A stretch of DNA of 64,000 bases from Winogradskyella sp. (GCF_003712105.1 NZ_RHLG01000001.1:1-64000); one strand, 5' to 3'; shown: positions 53,996 to 62,288, counted from the stretch's first letter. The notes: generated by a model from the letters alone, not told the origin. Program-made: numbers and translations.

Positions 53996-55153
53996 CTAAT
54001 TAAAAAATGTTCTACCTTCTTTATTCATTTTACGAAGCAAAGGACTGCAACGGTATCTATCTTCATGATATTCATTATATAAATCATCAAGCAAATCTAC
54101 ACACCAAACAATACCTTTTTCATCTGCCCAAGCCAATAAGCCTTTTGGATAATTTACACCTTTGGTCATGGCATTGTCAATATCTTCAGCAGAGGCAATA
54201 TTTAAAAACAAGGCATCTGCAGCTTCGTTAATTAACATAACTAAAACACGATTGAAAATCTGTTCAGCTAAAGCTTTGTCTTCTTTTGGCTTAGGTTTGA
54301 CTGCATCATCAGAGTAGTCATAATAGCCTTTTCCAGATTTTCTACCCAAGTAACCTGCTTCTGCAAAGCGCTTTTGTGTGAATGCTGGTTTGTATCTTGG
54401 ATCGAAATAAAATGCTGTAAACACGGTTTCTGTAACTGTATAGTTGATGTCGTTCCCAATAAAGTCCATGAGTTCAAATGGTCCCATTCTGAAACCGCCA
54501 AGTGTTTTTAAGCTCCAGTCTATGGTCGCAAAATCTGCGATACCTTCTTCGTAAATACGTAGTGATTCTCCATAAAATGGTCGAGCAACGCGATTAACAA
54601 TAAATCCAGGTGTATCCTTAGCTACAGCAACGACTTTGTTCCAATCTGAAATGATCTTCACTGAACGCTCCAAAATCTCATGAGATGTTTGAATTGAAGG
54701 AATTACCTCGACCAATTTCATTAATGGCGCTGGATTGAAAAAATGAATACCAATACAACGTTCAGGTTTTTGCAAGGATGCGGCAATAGATGCAATTGAT
54801 AAACTAGAGGTATTTGACGCTATAATGCAATCATCAGAAACATAACTTTCAAGCTCAGTAAATACGTTTTGTTTAATCTCAAGATTTTCGATGATGGCTT
54901 CGATTGTAAGATTTGAATCTCTCAAATCATTTAAGCTATCAACATAGGTTATATTGGATTGAATTCGGGTTTTTTCTCTAGTATCAATTTTTCCTTTTTG
55001 AATTAGACGATTCAATATTTTGTCGAGACTTGCCTTTGCTTTATCTAAAGCAGCTTGATTTGTATCGTATAATTTAACTGTACAACCAGCAGTAGCAGCA
55101 ACTTGCGCTATACCACTACCCATTGTTCCAGAACCTATAATTCCTACGTTCAT
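53996..55153 (-). CDS. paaH: 3-hydroxyacyl-CoA dehydrogenase PaaH
   Basis: 385 residues. The NAD-binding start is IGSGTMGSGIAQVAATAGCT (5-24). The dehydrogenase motifs HFFNPAPLMKLVEVIPS and KDTPGFIVNRVARPFYGESL follow, then the C-terminal dimer region. PaaH oxidises 3-hydroxyadipyl-CoA to 3-oxoadipyl-CoA. It is shorter than the Escherichia coli form (about 475), lacking the second C-terminal repeat. It lies nine bases after a PLP-enzyme gene on the same strand. Confidence 0.93.
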   Translation of the reverse strand: MNVGIIGSGTMGSGIAQVAATAGCTVKLYDTNQAALDKAKASLDKILNRLIQKGKIDTREKTRIQSNITYVDSLNDLRDSNLTIEAIIENLEIKQNVFTELESYVSDDCIIASNTSSLSIASIAASLQKPERCIGIHFFNPAPLMKLVEVIPSIQTSHEILERSVKIISDWNKVVAVAKDTPGFIVNRVARPFYGESLRIYEEGIADFATIDWSLKTLGGFRMGPFELMDFIGNDINYTVTETVFTAFYFDPRYKPAFTQKRFAEAGYLGRKSGKGYYDYSDDAVKPKPKEDKALAEQIFNRVLVMLINEAADALFLNIASAEDIDNAMTKGVNYPKGLLAWADEKGIVWCVDLLDDLYNEYHEDRYRCSPLLRKMNKEGRTFFN

Positions 55154-55162
55154 ATTTATATA

Positions 55163-56098
55163 TTAAAACGGTAGATTTTTTACATCTACATTTCCGCCAG
55201 ATAAAATAATTCCGACGTTTTTATTTTTGAATTCTTCTTTATTCTTTAATACTGCAGCAAAAGGAACAGCACATGAAGGCTCAATAATTATTTTCATTCG
55301 TTCCCAAATGATTTGCATTGCTTTTATAATTTCATCTTCCTCAACACGAATAATTTTCTCAACATATTTTTTTATAATTGGAAAATTACGGTCGCCTAAA
55401 TGAGTTCTTAACCCATCTGCGACGGTATGAAAGCTATCGTTAGTTTCTATTTTACCAGAAATTAAAGATCGATATGCATCATCTGCTTCCATGGGCTCGC
55501 CACCTATAACTTTACATTTTTTAGAAAAATTATGTACAGCTAAGGCTGTTCCTGCAATTAATCCGCCACCGCCAACTGGTGTTAAAATTACATCTAATTC
55601 TGGACATTCTTCAAGTAATTCTATCGCCGCTGTACTGTTACCATAGATTACCTCATCTTGATTTGACGGATGCAAGAAAGAGGCACCTTTTTCTTCCTTT
55701 ATTTTATTTGCAGTTGCTTCTCTTGCTTGAGGTGTAGATTCGCATTCTATAATCTCACCTTTATATGTTTTTACACCATTCTTTTTTACTTGTGGCGCAT
55801 TTTCTGGCATCACAATATAAGCCTTGACATCTAATTTCTGGGCAGCTAGTGATACCGCTTGTGCAAAGTTTCCTGATGAGTGTGTTACGACGCCTCGATT
55901 TCTTTCTTCTTCAGATAAAGACAATATAGCATTAGCTGCACCGCGCATTTTAAAGGCACCCATTTTCTGGAAGTTTTCACATTTAAATACAATATCGGCG
56001 CCAACCATTTTATTAATTAAGCTAGAACTTAAAACTGGTGTTTTATGAATAAAGGGTTTTATTCGATCGTGAACTTCTATGAGGGTAGTTTTATCCAA
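55163..56098 (-). CDS. Serine/threonine dehydratase-family PLP enzyme
   Basis: 311 residues, fold type II. The PLP lysine is Lys50 in MGAFKMRGAAN, the phosphate loop is TPVGGGGLIAGT, and SSGNFAQAVSLAA holds the substrate loop. Members are threonine or serine dehydratases, serine racemases or threo-3-hydroxyaspartate dehydratases; it lacks the regulatory ACT domain of IlvA, so it is of the catabolic/racemase type. It is tightly packed in the paa block (one base from paaG, nine from paaH), though no step of the pathway needs it. Confidence 0.88.
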   Translation of the reverse strand: MDKTTLIEVHDRIKPFIHKTPVLSSSLINKMVGADIVFKCENFQKMGAFKMRGAANAILSLSEEERNRGVVTHSSGNFAQAVSLAAQKLDVKAYIVMPENAPQVKKNGVKTYKGEIIECESTPQAREATANKIKEEKGASFLHPSNQDEVIYGNSTAAIELLEECPELDVILTPVGGGGLIAGTALAVHNFSKKCKVIGGEPMEADDAYRSLISGKIETNDSFHTVADGLRTHLGDRNFPIIKKYVEKIIRVEEDEIIKAMQIIWERMKIIIEPSCAVPFAAVLKNKEEFKNKNVGIILSGGNVDVKNLPF

Positions 56099-56099
56099 A

Positions 56100-56879
56100 T
56101 TAATTTCCTTTAAAATTTGGTTTACGTTTTTCTATAAATGCTGCAACACCTTCTGCATAGTCATTACTACTTGCGGCTTCTATTTGCAATTTAGACTCCA
56201 GAGCTAACTGATCTTCTAAAGTATTCGTCATTGATTGATTAAACAATTCTTTAATAAAACCTAATGCCATAGTAGGCATGTGAGCAAGTTTAATAGCTAG
56301 TTGATGTATAGTTTCTTCGAATTCTTCGAATGACACCGATTTATATATCATTCCCATTTTTTCTGCTTCTTCAGCCGAAACTTTATCACCTAACATTGCC
56401 AATGCTTGTGCTTTCTGAAAACCTATTAAACGTGGTAAAAAGAAGGTACCAGCACTATCTGGTACCAAACCAATTAAACTAAACGCCTGAATAAAACTCA
56501 CCTTTTCATGAGCCACTACTATATCGCATGCCAAAGCAATATTAGCTCCTGCACCTGCGGCAACACCATTGACTGCAGCAATAATAGGCTTCTTAATTGC
56601 CCGTAATCTTGTTATTATTGGATTATAGTGTTCTTCAAGTATCTTTTTAAATCCCGGATTCAACTCTGGAGATGTAACCTCTTTTAAATCTTGACCCGCA
56701 CAAAACGCTTTACCATTCCCTGTTAGCACAATTGCTCTGACTTCATCGTTAGATTCACAATCATCTAATATTGATTGTAGCCGTAACGCCATTTCGCGAT
56801 TGAAGCTATTAAATACTTCAGGTCTATTAAGTGTTATATACGCTACCTTATTTTCTATTGTTAATTCTATTGAATTCAT
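56100..56879 (-). CDS. paaG: Enoyl-CoA isomerase/hydratase PaaG-like
   Basis: 259 residues of the crotonase fold. The oxyanion-hole loops are CAGQDLKEVTS (about 62-72) and AAGAGANIALACDIVVAHEK (about 107-126), and DSAGTFFLPRLIGFQKAQAL is typical of PaaG/PaaB proteins. PaaG turns ring-1,2-epoxyphenylacetyl-CoA into the oxepin-CoA handled by PaaZ. Assignment against PaaF is by similarity pattern and position next to paaH. Confidence 0.85.
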   Translation of the reverse strand: MNSIELTIENKVAYITLNRPEVFNSFNREMALRLQSILDDCESNDEVRAIVLTGNGKAFCAGQDLKEVTSPELNPGFKKILEEHYNPIITRLRAIKKPIIAAVNGVAAGAGANIALACDIVVAHEKVSFIQAFSLIGLVPDSAGTFFLPRLIGFQKAQALAMLGDKVSAEEAEKMGMIYKSVSFEEFEETIHQLAIKLAHMPTMALGFIKELFNQSMTNTLEDQLALESKLQIEAASSNDYAEGVAAFIEKRKPNFKGN

Positions 56880-56921
56880 ATCTTTTTATTTCTTTCTGTT
56901 CATTTTTGTCATGACACAAAA

Positions 56922-56943
56922 ACCCTTCGACTGCGCTCAGGGT
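56922..56943. repeat. Short TTCGACTG-family hairpin between paaD and paaG
   Basis: Stem ACCCT/AGGGT around TTCGACTGCGCTC. The 231-base spacer 56880-57109 also has further small hairpins (for example 57057-57073, arms TCAATGC/GCATTGA) and no gene. Confidence 0.8.
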
Positions 56944-57109
56944 AAACCAAGCCAAAAAAAGTCAAATTGAAAATCAAAAATAAAATCTAAATTCAGTCCA
57001 AGGCTTCCTGAATTCTTAACGATTTGATTTTTATATTCTGCATTTCAACATTTATTTCAATGCTTCGCATTGATAATATCTATAAGCGAAGCGGTCTATT
57101 CTCTATTTT

Positions 57110-57610
57110 CTATTTAAGACATTTAAAATAATCAAATGGCTCATGACAATCTTCACATTGAAATTGTGCTTTACAAGCTGTTGAACCAAATTGACTTACT
57201 AATCGTGTATTTTTAGAACCACAATTGGTACATTTTACGAGTTTTTTTCCATCAAGCAATACTGCCTTGTCGGCTTCAGATTCTAAAGGTGCTGCAATAC
57301 CATAATCTTCTAGTGCTTTTCGACCTCTAGATGTAATCCAATCCGTAGTCCAAGCAGGAAACAATATAAGATCAACTTCTGCACTATAACCTGCCACATG
57401 CAACGCTGCTTTAATATCATCACCAATAACATCCATAGCAGGACAACCACTATATGTTGGTGTAATTTCGACTTTAACCTTATTATTTATGATTACAGCA
57501 GAACGTACAACTCCCATATCCATTATTGATAACACTGGAATCTCAGGGTCTGACACCTTTTCTAAGATTGGTATTAATCTCTTATCAATATTTTGTTCTG
57601 TTGCTGTCAT
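57110..57610 (-). CDS. paaD: Phenylacetyl-CoA epoxidase accessory subunit PaaD
   Basis: 166 residues from ATG at 57610; the open frame can be extended eight codons to a GTG in the repeat at 57634, which is unlikely. The N-terminal part is a MIP18/DUF59 fold (about 10-95: ILEKVSDPEIPVLSIMDMGV and TYSGCPAMDVIGDDIK). The C-terminus has a zinc ribbon with Cys127, 130, 146, 152, 155 and 164. PaaD is thought to help assemble the metal centre of the epoxidase. It lies between paaC and paaG. Confidence 0.92.
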   Translation of the reverse strand: MTATEQNIDKRLIPILEKVSDPEIPVLSIMDMGVVRSAVIINNKVKVEITPTYSGCPAMDVIGDDIKAALHVAGYSAEVDLILFPAWTTDWITSRGRKALEDYGIAAPLESEADKAVLLDGKKLVKCTNCGSKNTRLVSQFGSTACKAQFQCEDCHEPFDYFKCLK

Positions 57611-57620
57611 TCTATTTAAA

Positions 57621-57672
57621 CCCCTCAACTGCACTTCGACTTCGCTCAGTGACCACGCTTAAGGTGACATCT
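57621..57672. repeat. Long TTCGACTG-family repeat between paaC and paaD
   Basis: Differs from the copy at 53927-53979 in only a few positions. It runs up to the paaD start region. Confidence 0.85.
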
Positions 57673-57685
57673 ATTTTTAATTAAT

Positions 57686-57710
57686 GAGATACTGAAACAC
57701 GTTCAGCATA
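57686..57710. repeat. Imperfect inverted repeat, third repeat type, in the paaC-paaD spacer
   Basis: GATACTGAAACACGTTCAGC: imperfect arms with a CTGAA/TTCAG core. It lies next to the long repeat at 57621. Confidence 0.5.
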
Positions 57711-57726
57711 ACAAATCAAGAACTTG

Positions 57727-58482
57727 CTACCATTCCATATTTGGATAGGTTCTTTGCATGTATTGTAAATCGGCTAGCAAATAACCTAAATGCTCAGTAT
57801 GGATGCCTATTTTACCACCTTTTTGAAACCATTTCGATTCTGGAGTGTTTAATCTTGCTTTATTTAACAGCTCGCCAACTGATTTATAATAGTTGTCTTT
57901 TAGTTTAGTAACATCAACTCCGACACCATCTTCAACCATAACCTTATCAGCTTCAGTTTGATGAAATAATTCATCTGTGTACGTCCATAAGTCATTTATT
58001 GCTTCTTGCATCTTCTGATTGCTTTCTTCGGTTCCGTCACCTAATCGCTTTACCCAATCTGAAGAAAAGCGTTCATGATAACTCACTTCTTTAATACATT
58101 TATTAGCTATTGCAGAAAGTGTCAAATCTGAACTTTTTTGCAGCTCGTTAAGAAAAGAGAAATGGTATACATCAAATAAAAAATGTCGCGCAATTGTATA
58201 TGCAAAATTTGTATTTGGCTGCTCTGCTAATAAAACATTTTTATACTCGCGCTCTTTGCGAAGCATTGCAATATCATCTTCTGTTCTGCCATCACCAGCA
58301 ATTTTTGCCGCATATTGAAAATAGCTGCGTACTTGCCCGAATAAATCTAGTGAGATGTTTGTACAGGCAATATCAGTTTCTAAAGTTGGTCCATGGCCGC
58401 AAAGCTCACCCATTCGCTGTCCTAGAATAAGACTATTGTCGGCAATGCCAAGTATATAATTATATAAATTTTCGTTTTTCAT
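57727..58482 (-). CDS. paaC: Phenylacetyl-CoA epoxidase structural subunit PaaC
   Basis: 251 residues, helical ferritin-like fold. Typical segments are LYNYILGIADNSLILGQRMG, GPTLETDIACTNISLDLFGQ and KEVSYHERFSSDWVKRLGDG. PaaC pairs with PaaA in the (PaaA)2(PaaC)2 core and lacks a full diiron site. It lies between paaB and paaD. Confidence 0.95.
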   Translation of the reverse strand: MKNENLYNYILGIADNSLILGQRMGELCGHGPTLETDIACTNISLDLFGQVRSYFQYAAKIAGDGRTEDDIAMLRKEREYKNVLLAEQPNTNFAYTIARHFLFDVYHFSFLNELQKSSDLTLSAIANKCIKEVSYHERFSSDWVKRLGDGTEESNQKMQEAINDLWTYTDELFHQTEADKVMVEDGVGVDVTKLKDNYYKSVGELLNKARLNTPESKWFQKGGKIGIHTEHLGYLLADLQYMQRTYPNMEW

Positions 58483-58512
58483 GTTTACTTTCCACGAAAG
58501 TGGAAATCCTTT
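58483..58512. repeat. CGAAAG-type hairpin repeat next to the paaC start
   Basis: TTTCCAC-GAAA-GTGGAAA on the plus strand, directly after the start codon region, nearly the same as the copy next to paaF. Confidence 0.78.
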
Positions 58513-58540
58513 TAATTAAACATTCACTTAATTTTTTGAG

Positions 58541-58585
58541 TTTCCCATTTTCATGGGAAACGTAAATTGAAAAAATTCAATTTAC
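58541..58585. repeat. Paired inverted repeats at the paaB 3' end
   Basis: A ten-base inverted repeat (58562-58571 with 58576-58585) includes the paaB stop codon and its inverted copy; it is followed by a GAAA-type hairpin (58541-58560, TTTCCCAT and its complement). The layout repeats that at the paaZ 3' end (48066-48129). Confidence 0.75.
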
Positions 58586-58869
58586 ATATGTTTTACTTCG
58601 TCTGGTAAATCGTAAAATGTTGGGTGACGATATACTTTATCTTGGGCGGGTTCAAATAATTCGCCATTATTTTCAGGATTAGAGGCTGTAATATGCTTTG
58701 ATTCTACAACCCAAATACTTACACCTTCGTTTCGTCTTGTATAAACATCACGAGCATTCTCTAGTGCCATTTCAGCATCTGATGCATGAAGACTACCACA
58801 ATGTCTGTGCTCTAATCCATTTTTACTTCTTACGAAGATTTCCCAAAGTGGCCAGTTTTTTGTTGACAT
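58582..58869 (-). CDS. paaB: Phenylacetyl-CoA epoxidase subunit PaaB
   Basis: 95 residues, full family length. It begins TKNWPLWEIFVRSKNGLEHR and contains HCGSLHASDAEMALENARDV, YTRRNEGVSIWVVESKHITA and the C-terminal KVYRHPTFYDLPDEV. PaaB bridges PaaA/PaaC heterotetramers. The TAA stop lies in an inverted repeat, and another hairpin (58879-58901) lies ten bases upstream of its start. Confidence 0.95.
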   Translation of the reverse strand: MSTKNWPLWEIFVRSKNGLEHRHCGSLHASDAEMALENARDVYTRRNEGVSIWVVESKHITASNPENNGELFEPAQDKVYRHPTFYDLPDEVKHM

Positions 58870-58878
58870 AATTTTAGC

Positions 58879-58901
58879 GCCTGCTTAAGCAGGATATCTT
58901 A
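58879..58901. repeat. CCTGCTTAAGCAGG hairpin upstream of paaB
   Basis: Perfect CCTGCTTAAGCAGG palindrome followed by ATCTTATTAAT, which is also seen after the hairpins at 47716 and 50606. Confidence 0.7.
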
Positions 58902-58924
58902 TTAATTAAATTTTTTTATATTAT

Positions 58925-59881
58925 TTAAACTGCTTGTTTTTGCTTTCTTTCTTCTTTCTTTTCTGCATGAGCCATTGCTGCATCTCTAACCCATTGACCA
59001 CGTTCCCATGCGCCAACTCTTGCTTTCATTCTAGCTTTGTTCATAGGTCCATGACCCTTAACCACTTGCCAAAATTCATCCCAATCAATTTCTCCAAAAT
59101 CATAGCTTCCTCGCTCTTCATTCCATTTTAAATCTGGGTCGGGTACTGTTAATCCTATTAAGTCTGCTTGAGGCACTGTTTGGTCTATGAACTGTTGACG
59201 TAACTCGTCATTAGTTTTACGTTTAAGTTTCCATTTCATAGATTGTGCAGTATGCACTGACTTATCATCTGTCGGCCCAAGCATCATTAGACTTGGCCAC
59301 CACCAACGATTTAATGCATCTTGAGCCATTTCTTTTTGCTCAGGTGTACCATTTGCCAACTTAATCATGATCTCATAGCCTTGACGTTGGTGGAAACTTT
59401 CCTCCTTACATACACGAATCATAGCTCTTGCATAAGGTCCATATGAGGTATTACATAAAGGTACTTGATTGATAATGGCTGCACCATCTACTAACCAACC
59501 AATAGCTCCCATATCTGCCCAAGTTAAGGTAGGATAATTGAAGATACTCGAGTATTTAGCCTTACCGGTATGTAATTGCTCATACATTTGGTCCCGTGAA
59601 ATACCAAGAGTTTCCGTCGCAGAATACAAGTATAAACCATGACCTGCTTCATCTTGAACCTTAGCCAGTAGTGCTACCTTACGCCTAAGTGAAGGTGCTC
59701 TTGTAATCCAGTTTCCTTCGGGAAGCATTCCTATTATTTCAGAATGCGCATGCTGAGACATTTGTCTTATATGCGTCTGACGATACTTTTCGGGCATCCA
59801 ATCTTTAGGTTCAATTTTTTCGTCGCGGGCTATACGGGCTTCGAATTCTTTTTCTAGGTTTTTAATTTGATCTTCACTCAT
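58925..59881 (-). CDS. paaA: Phenylacetyl-CoA epoxidase catalytic subunit PaaA
   Basis: 318 residues. The diiron motifs of the ferritin-like fold are visible: [20 protein letters not shown] and [20 protein letters not shown]. PaaA inserts one oxygen atom into the phenyl ring of phenylacetyl-CoA to give the 1,2-epoxide. The start of the protein ([20 protein letters not shown]) and the end ([20 protein letters not shown]) are typical. It is the second gene of the leftward block, after paaE. Confidence 0.97.
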   Translation of the reverse strand: MSEDQIKNLEKEFEARIARDEKIEPKDWMPEKYRQTHIRQMSQHAHSEIIGMLPEGNWITRAPSLRRKVALLAKVQDEAGHGLYLYSATETLGISRDQMYEQLHTGKAKYSSIFNYPTLTWADMGAIGWLVDGAAIINQVPLCNTSYGPYARAMIRVCKEESFHQRQGYEIMIKLANGTPEQKEMAQDALNRWWWPSLMMLGPTDDKSVHTAQSMKWKLKRKTNDELRQQFIDQTVPQADLIGLTVPDPDLKWNEERGSYDFGEIDWDEFWQVVKGHGPMNKARMKARVGAWERGQWVRDAAMAHAEKKEERKQKQAV

Positions 59882-59918
59882 AATCTTTAACTTTTTCTCT
59901 TTTTCAATATATCATTGG

Positions 59919-59939
59919 ATTCCTGCATGCCGCAGGAAT
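59919..59939. repeat. ATTCCTGC/GCAGGAAT hairpin between paaE and paaA
   Basis: Eight-base arms around ATGCC-type loop, the same stem sequence as the repeat at 50967. Confidence 0.78.
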
Positions 59940-59954
59940 GACAAATCATTTGAT

Positions 59955-61028
59955 TTACACATCAAAATCAACCACTACCTTATCCGTTGTAGGTACGGCT
60001 TGACAACTTAGTACCAAATTTTGCGACACTTCTTTGTCATCAAGTGCATAATTAATCATCATTTCAACTTGGCCTTCTTTGACTTCGCACTTACACGTAC
60101 TGCACACTCCACCTTTACATGCAAATGGTAAATCGGCTCCTGCACCTAAAGCGGCATCTAATATGTTATTATACTCTTTGGTCATGGTAAATAAGAATTC
60201 TTTTCCTCCATCTACTATAACCACTTCAGTACCTTCTAAATTTTGCTTTGATAAGCGTTCCGCACGTTTAATGTCTTCTTCTGACAAACCCGTTACAAAC
60301 AACTCGTAATGAATCAACTCCTTGGGCAAACCCGCATTCACCAAATAATCGCTAACGAAATTTATCATTTGCTCCGGCCCACATAAAAAGACGTCGTTAG
60401 TATCTGGGATATCGATAAACGTCTTGGTTAGTATTTCCATTTTCTCATCGTCAAAACGACCATTAAATAACTCAATATCTCGTCGTTCTTTAGTTAAGAA
60501 ATAATAAATCTCGAGCCTCCCAAAATATGTATTGCGTAACTGCTCTAGCACTTCTTTAAAGATAATGGATTTAGCAGTTTTATTTACATAAAATAATTTA
60601 CAGGTTGAGTTTGGCTCAACTGATAAATGTGCTTTTATCATCGATAATATTGGCGTAATTCCGCTGCCTGCAGCAAAAAATAGATAGTTCTTAGAGGCTT
60701 CTGGGTTTACTTCAATACCAAAATGACCACTTGGTGCCATCACTTCCATTATATCTCCAACAGTTACAGACTGATTAATAAAGGTTGAAAATTTTCCGCC
60801 AGGAATCTCTTTTACAGCTACTTGCCACTTTCCGTCATTTGGGCCCGAGCACAATGAATATGAACGACGCACATCTTCCCCATCAATATCAGCTTTAAGG
60901 GTTAAATGTTGTCCTTGCCTAAAACTAAACTCTTGTTTTAATTCTTCAGGAATATTAAAAGTCACTACAGATGTATCCGAAGTTTCTTTATAAATATCTT
61001 CAACTTTTAAATCGTGAAATTCTGCCAT
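59955..61028 (-). CDS. paaE: Phenylacetyl-CoA epoxidase reductase PaaE
   Basis: 357 residues: a FAD-binding barrel (about 1-105, FRQGQHLTLKADIDGEDVRR and SYSLCSGPNDGKWQVAVKE), an NAD-binding domain (about 110-235, FFAAGSGITPILSMIKAHLS), and a plant-type 2Fe-2S domain (about 265-357) with Cys304, 309, 312 and 342. It moves electrons from NADPH to PaaA. It is the first gene of the paa block and has a clear promoter with a palindromic operator just upstream. Confidence 0.96.
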   Translation of the reverse strand: MAEFHDLKVEDIYKETSDTSVVTFNIPEELKQEFSFRQGQHLTLKADIDGEDVRRSYSLCSGPNDGKWQVAVKEIPGGKFSTFINQSVTVGDIMEVMAPSGHFGIEVNPEASKNYLFFAAGSGITPILSMIKAHLSVEPNSTCKLFYVNKTAKSIIFKEVLEQLRNTYFGRLEIYYFLTKERRDIELFNGRFDDEKMEILTKTFIDIPDTNDVFLCGPEQMINFVSDYLVNAGLPKELIHYELFVTGLSEEDIKRAERLSKQNLEGTEVVIVDGGKEFLFTMTKEYNNILDAALGAGADLPFACKGGVCSTCKCEVKEGQVEMMINYALDDKEVSQNLVLSCQAVPTTDKVVVDFDV

Positions 61029-61043
61029 ATCTTATATAAAACA

Positions 61044-61065
61044 CAAACTAACAATTGTTAGTTTG
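61044..61065. promoter_or_regulatory. 22-base perfect palindrome, probable TetR operator of the paa operon
   Basis: The core is AACTAACAATTGTTAGTT, extended by two further paired bases on each side. It lies between the -7 box (61071-61078) and the paaE start (61028), where a bound repressor would block transcription start. The neighbouring TetR-type gene at 61096 is the obvious regulator. I found no second copy in the window. Confidence 0.8.
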
Positions 61066-61070
61066 CTCCA

Positions 61071-61078
61071 CAAAGATA
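61071..61078 (-). promoter_or_regulatory. -7 promoter element (TATCTTTG) of paaE
   Basis: Minus-strand TATCTTTG, 42 bases before the paaE ATG. The expected start of transcription falls in the palindrome. No strong -33 TTTG is seen. Confidence 0.6.
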
Positions 61079-61095
61079 TGAAATTTAATTCGGAT

Positions 61096-61671
61096 TTAAA
61101 TATTGATACCTTCTATTAGAATCAGAGAGAGTGCATTAGACAATTCTTCTTGGTTAATTGCCCCTTTTTTAGGTATCCATAGATATAATGAGCGTAAAGT
61201 AGATAACATAGAAAACATTAACACATCAGGATTTATTTGCTTAATTTCATTATTATCGATCCCCTTATTTATGACAGACAAAAAGTTTGATTCATAGTTC
61301 TGTCTTAATTCTAAATAATAATCTAGTTTATTTTCAAGATGCATCCAGTCAGAATTTAATGCTGCGAGACCATCTGCATTGTCTATTGCTATCCTTACAT
61401 GAAGACCAATAATTTGTTTTAATCGCTCAATTGTATTAGCATCGTTGCGGATAATTTCGTTCATACCTTGGGTAAACTCTTCAGCAATAGCAATGATAAT
61501 TTCCTGTAAAATCGTTTGCTTCGAGGTAATATGATTGTAAAGACTAGCAGCCTTAATCCCCATTTCGGCAGCTAAATCTCTCATAGTAACTGCACTATAA
61601 CCCTTATCTTTAAAGAGCTTAGCAGCTACTCTAATTATTTCTTCCTTACGTGTTTCGGTTTTTGTACTCAA
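61096..61671 (-). CDS. TetR/AcrR-family regulator of phenylacetate degradation
   Basis: 191 residues. An N-terminal helix-turn-helix (about 8-56: IIRVAAKLFKDKGYSAVTMR, DLAAEMGIKAASLYNHITSK) and a helical ligand domain. It sits just upstream of paaE and its operator. In other phyla PaaR, also a TetR protein, is released by phenylacetyl-CoA; the same effector is likely here. Its ATG overlaps the stop of the upstream DUF4230 gene by four bases, so it is expressed with that gene. Confidence 0.9.
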   Translation of the reverse strand: MSTKTETRKEEIIRVAAKLFKDKGYSAVTMRDLAAEMGIKAASLYNHITSKQTILQEIIIAIAEEFTQGMNEIIRNDANTIERLKQIIGLHVRIAIDNADGLAALNSDWMHLENKLDYYLELRQNYESNFLSVINKGIDNNEIKQINPDVLMFSMLSTLRSLYLWIPKKGAINQEELSNALSLILIEGINI

Positions 61672-62288
61672 AGCTTAAAATCTATAATCTGTAAATCTTT
61701 GGAACTTGTAATTGGTTTGGCGTTGTATTTTAACGTCCACCCGAGTGAATTGGTAAGAATCAGAAATTTTGAAAGCTCACTAATTAATCTGTTTTGCGCA
61801 TTAGATTTTAACTCTGACGCTTCAATCTTTTTCATTAGTGATGCCTTAACTGTGTTTTTAATTTCGTTATAGTCATTAGCCTCGAACTGATTTAAGAAAT
61901 CTTCCTGTATATCATAGTATTCAAAATCTGGGCTGATTTTTATTTCTTCTTCCGGAATCTTTAAAATTTCTAAGGTTTTACTAACCTCATCTATTTTATA
62001 GTTAATCTTACTTAAGTCGTAACCTACCGTAACATCTGCATTTACTATTACAATAGCTTGCTTTTTTGCTTCTAATAAATCGGCGAAAATCGCTTTTGAA
62101 TTTTTATAGGTAAACACTTCACTAAAGTGACCTTCCGTTACAACTAACTTCCCAACATTGTTAATCTGCTCTTGTATAAGCGCAGCATTTTCTTTTAAAG
62201 TAATTGTGCTTTCTTCTTTATCACCACAATATTTAAAAGTGAATAAAACAATAAGGGTTATTATAACTCCAAATAGAATTTTGCGCAT
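61668..62288 (-). CDS. DUF4230-domain membrane-anchored protein
   Basis: 206 residues. One N-terminal hydrophobic helix (4-20, containing a Cys at 21) anchors it, followed by the DUF4230 domain (about 45-200, with VVTEGHFSEVFTYKN and KQAIVIVNADVTVGYDLSKI). The family is of unknown function and is common in Bacteroidetes. It overlaps the TetR gene by four bases but has no known link to phenylacetate metabolism. Confidence 0.8.
   Translation of the reverse strand: MRKILFGVIITLIVLFTFKYCGDKEESTITLKENAALIQEQINNVGKLVVTEGHFSEVFTYKNSKAIFADLLEAKKQAIVIVNADVTVGYDLSKINYKIDEVSKTLEILKIPEEEIKISPDFEYYDIQEDFLNQFEANDYNEIKNTVKASLMKKIEASELKSNAQNRLISELSKFLILTNSLGWTLKYNAKPITSSKDLQIIDFKL

Noticed and set aside
57611-57634. 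Longer PaaD start at the GTG at 57634
   Set aside because: The added eight codons run through the repeat at 57621-57672; the ATG at 57610 gives the usual PaaD start.
61044-61065. Palindrome before paaE as a terminator of the TetR gene
   Set aside because: No T-run follows, and its place right after a -7 box fits an operator better.
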